Made by a program: the position numbers and the translations under genes. From NCBI GenBank assembly GCA_918797485.1, contig CAKKNE010000003.1:1-64000 (forward strand): a stretch of 64,000 nucleotides of DNA, written 5' to 3'. Source of the stretch: Pelagomonas calceolata (taxonomy: Eukaryota > Sar > Pelagophyceae > Pelagomonadales > Pelagomonadaceae). Within the stretch, counting starts at the first letter, position 1; every line of letters starts with the position of its first letter. The notes below the pieces were generated by a model. It was not told the origin of the DNA. It did not search any database and saw only the letters and a program-made list of their open reading frames with translations. This document shows, piece after piece, positions 58,561 through 64,000 of this stretch.

Positions 58561-59517
58561 ATGCAAGGACCCATCGACGCGGCTCTCGCGGCAGAGCTGA
58601 CCGCCTTGTCTGTGAGCACGCAGGAGAGCCGTGCAAATGCCGCGCAGCGATCCGCGCGAGCGACCAGAACAATACCGCTGCGACCCGAGATCATACAATT
58701 CATGTCGCCGCAGTCCTTGTGCCGCCTGACGTGCTGCAGCGCGACGCTCCGCAGAGACGTGCGCGAGGCAGACGCGTGGCAGCGGTTAGCGGAAGTGCAC
58801 GCGCCGCGAGCTGTACGGGCCGCGCTGGAGAGCGACGCGGCCTCGCGCGTGCGGTCCCACGTCCGCCGGCGCGTGCTCGCGGACTCCCTGTGCCAGGAGA
58901 CGCCGGCGCGTGACCTCCGTTCCTCCTTGAACGCACCCATGGATTTCACGTTCTTTGTGCGCGTCACCGAAGACGGTCGTTTGATCTGGGAGGGCGACCT
59001 GAAGAGCGAGCGAAGTGATTTTAACTTTCGGCTCCCTCTCTCTGAAGCTTGCGCCGCGATGGTGGAAAGCGGCAACATGGGCGACTGCCCCGGTGACGCC
59101 ATGGATTCGTATCTAGAGCGTCTGCAGTTTACCGTCGTTGCAATCAGGGACAAGGACCAAGCGATGATCCCGCTGGGTCTTTGCGATTATCATGGCAGCA
59201 TAAGTTTTACCAACAACTCGCGGCTGCACTCTTACTCTTTCGAGGACGATAACATCCTGTTCTCGACGGATAGATTGGAATTTAGGGTCAACCTGTGTTT
59301 GCAGGTCACGTTCGGCGGCGTTGGTACGACACCATCCATGGAAGGTTTGGTCTTACATCTAGATTGGCAGTCTAAGCTCGACGAGGGGCGTGCTGGTGGT
59401 CTGGCGATCCTTGAACCCGTGTTTCTCCTGACCTTTCTTGCGGGTTTCCACTACTCGCTAATAAACGAGGCTTTGCGAACCATCATGGCTGGCACGATTT
59501 TTTTTTGTTCGAGATGA
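58561..59517 (+). CDS. F-box-like protein, hypothetical
   Basis: 318 aa from the ATG at 58561 (frame open further from a GTG). Residues 40-85 read PLRPEIIQFMSPQSLCRLTCCSATLRRDVREADAWQRLAEVH, the F-box pattern (L-P-x-E-I-x-x-x-x-L-x-x-x-x-L-C-x-x-x-x-x-C/S-x-x-x-x-x-W). The rest is beta-rich, with FTFFVRVTEDGRLIWEGDL and LEFRVNLCLQVTFGG, likely a substrate-binding domain. F-box proteins link targets to SCF ubiquitin ligases. Same lower-GC composition as the adjacent ankyrin gene. Confidence 0.7.
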   Translation: MQGPIDAALAAELTALSVSTQESRANAAQRSARATRTIPLRPEIIQFMSPQSLCRLTCCSATLRRDVREADAWQRLAEVHAPRAVRAALESDAASRVRSHVRRRVLADSLCQETPARDLRSSLNAPMDFTFFVRVTEDGRLIWEGDLKSERSDFNFRLPLSEACAAMVESGNMGDCPGDAMDSYLERLQFTVVAIRDKDQAMIPLGLCDYHGSISFTNNSRLHSYSFEDDNILFSTDRLEFRVNLCLQVTFGGVGTTPSMEGLVLHLDWQSKLDEGRAGGLAILEPVFLLTFLAGFHYSLINEALRTIMAGTIFFCSR

Positions 59518-60099
59518 CTATGCACGCCGCTACGCGAGACATTTGGCTATATCTTCCTGGGGCTTAGTCAAGAGGCAGCAGATATTCAAGCGGCGACCTT
59601 TCGTGAGGCACTGGAGCGGAGGCGGGCCGCCCGGAATCATCTCAGAATCCTTAGCTCGCGCCGGCGTCGTCGGCGACCTGTGGCGGCGCCTGGGCCAAGC
59701 GCGACTACCACACGCGTCGCGCTGCCGCCTCGGCGGGCGCGGCGCTGCTGCTGCTACGGCGCCCGAGCCGCCGACGAGTGAGCCAGGATGGATGACCGCG
59801 CACATCGGTGGACCAGCGCCGATATGGCGCGGGAAGGTCAATTGCCGGCGGCGGACCGGGGGAACGCGCTGGACGCCGACCTTCGTGCCGGTCGTCGGGC
59901 GGGCGGCGGCTCCAATACAACGCTGGAGTGAGACGGGCACAAGATTTAACGCGCGGGACGGCCGCCCCTTCAGATGAAGGGACGGCCGCTCACGCTCCGA
60001 ACGTGCTCGGCCTCAGAACAACACTCGGTGGGCCCACCGCAGCGCCGCGCGCGGCCCAGCCGCCTAAAAGGCGTACTGGAGGCGCGCGGCGCCGCCGGT
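59518..60099. other. Gene-free spacer
   Basis: 582 bp between the F-box stop and the stop of the small coiled-coil gene. It contains an open frame on plus (59543-59977) without domains or coding bias; not called. Confidence 0.45.
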
Positions 60100-60902
60100 C
60101 TAGAACAAGGGGTCGCGCTGCGACGCCTCCAGCTCGATGAGCTGGATCTGGGCCGTCAGCGCGGCGACCGCGGCCTCGTGCTTGAGCTTCTCCGGCGACG
60201 CGGCCTTGCCCTGTGCGAATACGAGGTAAATTGCGGCCGCGAATGGTTGATTTCTGCACAGTAGCTTGCCCAATTGGAGAACGAGCTGACGCGGCACTTG
60301 TGGTACTCGATCATGGCGCGCGCCTTGTCGATCTTCTTTTTTTCCTCTGCGAGGGCAGCTCGAAGTTAGATGCGGCCACGCGGCGACGTCGAGATATCGT
60401 ACGCGTATCTCTCCACGCCATCGAGCAGGCGCGGCCACCGGGACGACCAGACGCGACCACTGGCACGAAGCCGCGGCGACGGCGTAGGCCGGCCTCCACG
60501 CCGTCGAGCAGACGCGCTTACATCGCGTCGACGGCGACCGCGGGTCGATGTGAAGGGACCGTGGTGAAGCAGGACGCGGGCGCGTGCTCTTGCGGAGCTG
60601 CGACTCCTGGACGAACACTTGCTTGACTGCGTGGGAACAGAGGCGTGAGTCGTCGCGGTCGAAAGCACGGAGAGCGCCGCTCACTCTCACTCTCTCCAGC
60701 GGCAGCGCCCGCGTGGCGGGCAGCGCCCGCATGGGGAGGGGCGCCAACGGCGTCGGCGGGACGGCGTCGGCGGTCCGCGGCGGGCCACGGGCGTCGTCTC
60801 GAGGTCGCCGGCGGCCATCGGACCGCACCGTCCTCGGACGCGAGGCGCAGTGCGAGGGCACGCGGTTGATCATGACGCGGACTTTAAACCTTTCTTCGCC
60901 AT
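60100..60902 (-). CDS. Small coiled-coil protein, three exons
   Basis: A 13-nt first exon (60902-60890, MAKK+), a second exon 60346-60270 and a third 60210-60100 join in frame to a 66-aa product: MAKKEEKKKIDKARAMIEYH, then KCRVSSFSNW, then GKAASPEKLKHEAAVAALTA and QIQLIELEASQRDPLF. The tail is a continuous helix. The second intron is a mini-introner (GC donor). The first intron (543 bp) carries introner-core sequence. Not recognised as a known family. The gene is invisible to a plain frame scan, so confirmation needs transcripts. Confidence 0.5.
60211..60261 (+). mobile_element. Mini-introner (51 bp)
   Basis: Ends CTGTGCGAA and GGTTGATTTCTGCACAG match the PP1 introner ends. The flanks, GGCAAGCTA upstream and GGCAAGGC downstream in gene sense, are a target duplication with one indel. 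Intron 60211-60269 uses a GC donor. Confidence 0.7.
60414..60516 (-). repeat. Introner-core fragments inside a long intron
   Basis: CACGCCATCGAGCAGGCGC at 60414-60432 is identical to 19 bases of PP1 introner B (13480-13498), and 60494-60516 is a near copy. They lie within the first intron of the small coiled-coil gene, so this intron may be an introner with further insertions. Confidence 0.6.
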
Positions 60903-62281
60903 GATCTAGTTGAGGTGAGTTTTTGTGCGTTTTGTGGAAGCGGACGAAGTGCTCGTCCGCGTGATTATCTGCGAAGGGCGTACGGGTTAATAACTCGTCC
61001 GTGCGCGCGCAGCGTCTACAGGCGTGTTTGTGTGAACAAGGGCTGTCTCTCAATTGACGGCGGTCGCGCGGTCTGCCCTCGGTACCGCGTGAGAGGCCGG
61101 TGTTTTTTTCCGACGCACAAAGCCGGCCAAATAAATGTGTGAACGACGTCGAGGGGCGCCGCGTAGCGGTCAAACCGGGGTTCGAGACCGATCAGCCCTG
61201 CTGCGAGCCGGGCAGGCCCGCGCGGTGGCGGGGGGACGCGGAAACATTGGGAGAAGGCCGATTTTGCGAGATTGGGCTTGTGCGCGCTCCACGCAGGCGT
61301 TTCGAGAGCGGACAAGCGCTGGAGGGAGCGGGAAGACTGCGAACTTGCCGTTGACACACGCTTTTCAATGTGCGGCTGGATATTGGGACGCTGTGGCGGA
61401 CTTTTGTGTGATGCTCTGAGCCGTGCCAGAGTGTGCCAGTTTTGGCTCGCTGCCCCGCGGATATGGAACGTCGCCGCAGAAAACGCAGCGAAGTCCTCCG
61501 AGAACACAAAAATTTTGGTCCAGCCAGCAAAAGCAGCCCATCCACGGGTACCTGGACCAGAAACGACCTCCAACCGGGCCAACCAGCCACATGCCAACGC
61601 AACCCGCCCACCCAGGCCGCCCCAGCACCACCCCCCACCTCCACGCAACGCTCTACCAGCCACGAGTACCCTTAGAACGGCGCAGCAGCCCGACCGCCCC
61701 GCGCTCGACGTTGCCCCACGGAAGGGCAGCCTAGTACCCGGCTGCGCGAATGCCAGAGCCTGAATCGTCCACGGCGAGGTCCGGCGAACGTCATCTCGCT
61801 TCGATTCAGACATAGAGATTCCAAAAAGACCCGCGCCCGCGTCGGCGGCGTCGGCCGTCGGACAACCGATGGGCCGCCCTCCCAACGCCGCCGTCGCGCC
61901 GTCATCCCCAAGCCCCAGGGAGCTCCCTCCCGTCCCGCCGTCCCCGGTCGACGAGAGTGTGGCGAGGTCGTCTCACCGCGCCCGCGAAACACAAACCGAA
62001 CGAGCGCTCGCAGACACCTCGCGGAACGATCCGACGGCTGCTTGCCACGGTCGCGCCTCTGGGCCTGCGCGCGAAGGCTGGTGCTCTCTGTTAAGCCGCC
62101 GCCGCTCTCGAAGCGCTGCGCATCGCTGCAAAGCATAGTTCACAGGAGCCACAGCATTCAAGGCGTACCAGCACAAGGGCCAAAGCCGTCCTCCGCAAAG
62201 CACGCGTCGAGCTCCAGCACCCAAGCCAAAAAAGGCTGCATTGGCCTGTTGCTGGACACGCTACGCTCAGAAGCAATAACG
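60903..62281. other. Gene-free spacer
   Basis: About 1.4 kb. Open frames on both strands mirror one another; a C-rich stretch near 61550-61640 (ccaaccagccacatgcc..) looks low-complexity. It must hold the divergent promoters of the coiled-coil and polymerase genes. Confidence 0.45.
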
Positions 62282-64000
62282 ATGGCCCAGCCGCCCCTCG
62301 AGCTCTTCCTCATCACCCTCGCCCAGTCCCAGGACGACGTCGTCCTCGAAGGCGTCGACGCCGACAGGCGCCCGGCGCGCCTCGTCGTCAGCGGCTTCCG
62401 GCCGCACTTCTACGTGGGCCCCGTCGCGGATGATGTGGACGCGACAAATCGCCAGGCGGACCTGTGTCGCGCGGCGCCGGCGCACGCCGTGTCCGTGACA
62501 AAAGTAACGCGCACGTTCCTCTGCGGCATCCACGAGCCCCGGACATATCTGCGGGTCGCGCACCGCTGCGGCGCGGCGCAGTCGACGCTCGTGCGCAAGT
62601 GCGAGCAGCTCTGGGCCGAGCCGCCCTGCGAGGACGGCGTGCCCCTCCTGCGGCGGTTCCTCGTCGAGACGCACCTGTCGGGCGGCGCCTGGCTCGTGGC
62701 CCGGAACGTCGCGGAGGCGGGCGACCGCCGTGACCGCCGGCGTGGAAATCAACACAGGGACAAACGTCGCGTCGATGGCGTGGGGGCTCACTCGGACTGC
62801 GCAGGCTACCGCTGCGCCCACGCCCGGCGTCGCCCGCCGCGCGCCGGACCCGCCGCCAGACCTTCGCGGCGCCGCGCTTCGCGTCGATCCCGGACCTGAA
62901 GGTCCTCGCGCTGCGCGTCGAGCCGGCGTCGGGCGCGACGACGCGGCGTCCGTGGTCCAGCGTCCTTTGAGGTGCGCCTTCAATTCAGCGGCGCGTCGAT
63001 GGCGTGAGTGGGATGGACAGTCTCCCCTTCCACGGCGTCGGGCCAAGGCAGGGGAGGCAGTGGATTTGTCGAAGAAAGGAAGGGCAACAACAAAGGGTCA
63101 ACAACGCGCGCAGGTGGAGCGACGCCGACAAATCAAGTAAGGACTCCATCGCCGCCGTCGCGCTCGCGACGAGCGACGGCGTCGACGTGCTCGCCGTCGG
63201 CGGCCGCGGCGAAGCTTTGCTCGCGTGCGGCGCGCGCGTGTCGCTCTTCCGCGACGAAAGCCGACTCCTGGCCGCCGTCGAGACGCACCTGCGGAACGCG
63301 GACCCGGACGTGCTTTTTACCTTTGATGATAGACGCCTGGGTTTGTTAGCCCAGCGCTTCCGCGCGCGCCACCGCCGCGCGCTGCAGCTCGGCCGCTTCG
63401 ACGCCACACCCCTCGCGTGCGCGAGCGTGACGACCTACTCGAAGGCCTGGATCAAGGATAGGTCCGAGAGGCGCATGGCCTCGGCGAACAACCTCGAGAC
63501 GCACCGCTGCTCGGGGCTGGGTGGGAGACTCGGCGTGGACTTACTGAGGTGTTTGGTGATGCGCCAGCAGCCCAAGCTCACGCGGTACGACCTGCCCGAG
63601 GCGTGCCGCGCGGTGCTCGACGCGGCGCCTCCCACAATAACGCCGGCGGCACGGCAACAATTGGACGCGTCGACGCGCGCGGCCGTCGCCGCCTGCGAGG
63701 CGCGGGCGATCCTGGCCCTAGGACGGCGCCTCAACGCCGTCGCCGAGACCGTAGAATACGCGCGCTGCACGGGTTTGGACCTGGAGACGATTTTGTGGCG
63801 GGCGACGGCGGTCCGCACAGAACAATTAGTACTGGGCGCCGCGAAGCGTCTGGACGTGGCGCTGCCCCTCAAAAGGTTCCCGGCAGAAAATGGCTGGGTG
63901 CAGGACACGACGCCGTTCCTCCACCACCCCGCGCCACGGAGTGAACTAAGGGACCACCAGGCGGCGTTGATTTCCAACGGTCTCATGGGCCACTCGCGCG
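62282..64000 (+). CDS. Family-B DNA polymerase catalytic subunit, probably Pol zeta REV3; 5' half
   Basis: Exons about 62282-62729, 62805-62954 and 63114 onward, running off the window. The N-terminal domain has GFRPHFYVGP (as in GxxPYxYV of family B) and the block GGAWLVARNVAEAG. Exon 2 reads ASIPDLKVLALRVEP, where replicative polymerases have the exonuclease D-x-E; here neither that motif nor the second (DPDVLFTFDDRRLG for GYNxxxFD) is intact. The later NAVAETVEYARCTGLDLETILWRATAVRTEQLVL fits REV3 and Pol delta. Loss of the exonuclease motifs favours Pol zeta, the translesion polymerase. Exon 1 to exon 2 needs one base of frame correction near 62805-62860. The polymerase core lies beyond the window. 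Confidence 0.65.
62738..62804 (+). mobile_element. Decayed introner in the polymerase gene, intron 1
   Basis: Starts CGGCGTGGAAATCAA (13/15 to the introner end) and ends GCGCAG. Flanked by GTGACCGC and GCTACCGC (6/8). Intron 62730-62804 starts at GT of the first copy. Confidence 0.68.
62963..63113 (+). mobile_element. Introner-like element in the polymerase gene, intron 2
   Basis: Flanked by GTCCAGCG and GTGGAGCG (6/8). Intron 62955-63113 joins ..RRPW and WSDADKSSKDS in frame. Terminal inverted repeats are no longer recognisable, but the internal GCGTCGATGGCGT word of the introner family is present at 62993. Confidence 0.58.

Noticed and set aside
61170-61195. B-box-like GGTTCGAGACC
   Set aside because: The flanking bases do not form a T-arm stem and no A-box precedes it.
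61016-61885. 289-residue minus-strand frame before the polymerase gene
   Set aside because: Low-complexity translation of non-coding sequence; mirror frames exist on plus.

Overview
The window is the left end of a chromosome from a GC-rich, gene-dense photosynthetic eukaryote. It opens with (AACCCT)n, which reads TTAGGG toward the end. Several proteins carry secretory-pathway plus plastid-transit-like leaders (SRP54, SufD and the protein at 15.4-16.9 kb). Genes are tightly packed with few introns. The introns that can be resolved include short transposon-like introners with terminal inverted repeats and 8-bp target duplications. Together this points to a stramenopile alga, most likely a pelagophyte related to Aureococcus or Pelagomonas. 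That placement is inference.

Layout. 0-1 kb: telomere, degenerate telomere, then five 138-bp subtelomeric units with UUCG-type hairpins. 1-12.6 kb: RCC1 protein, tubulin cofactor A, patatin-like lipase, cyclic-nucleotide/ankyrin K+ channel, DNA ligase IV. 12.7-23 kb: PP1 phosphatase split by two introners in opposite orientation, a plastid-targeted protein, and several hypothetical, ubiquitin-like and coiled-coil genes. 23-34.7 kb: SufD, alpha/beta hydrolase, EXS transporter and PCC1 5 nt apart on one strand, GMC oxidoreductase, hypothetical genes. 35-46 kb: a membrane-anchored CHAT/caspase-like protein with a helix-hairpin-helix tail, an SPFH/HIR protein in an AT-richer island, ER DnaJ, PP2C, plastid SRP54. 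46.6-51.2 kb: a 1,499-aa SAP/Tudor protein. 52.9-64 kb: cupin, DMT transporter, prolyl-hydroxylase-like, ankyrin and F-box genes, a tiny coiled-coil gene, and the 5' half of a family-B DNA polymerase (REV3-like) that runs off the end.

Two cross-cutting signals stand out. (1) Introners: in five introns the donor is the first two bases (GT or GC) of an 8-bp target duplication and the acceptor is the CAG end of the element; reading frame is restored in four, while the fifth (first intron of the polymerase) leaves an unresolved one-base frame discrepancy. (2) An intergenic motif, CTAGTGTCTTAC-N(3-4)-CGCTAG (last A or C of the spacer included), occurs eight times, seven of them 90-260 bp upstream of a start codon and always in the same orientation relative to one downstream gene. 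A third pattern is technical or evolutionary: many otherwise good genes contain single-base frame changes, best explained by assembly indels.
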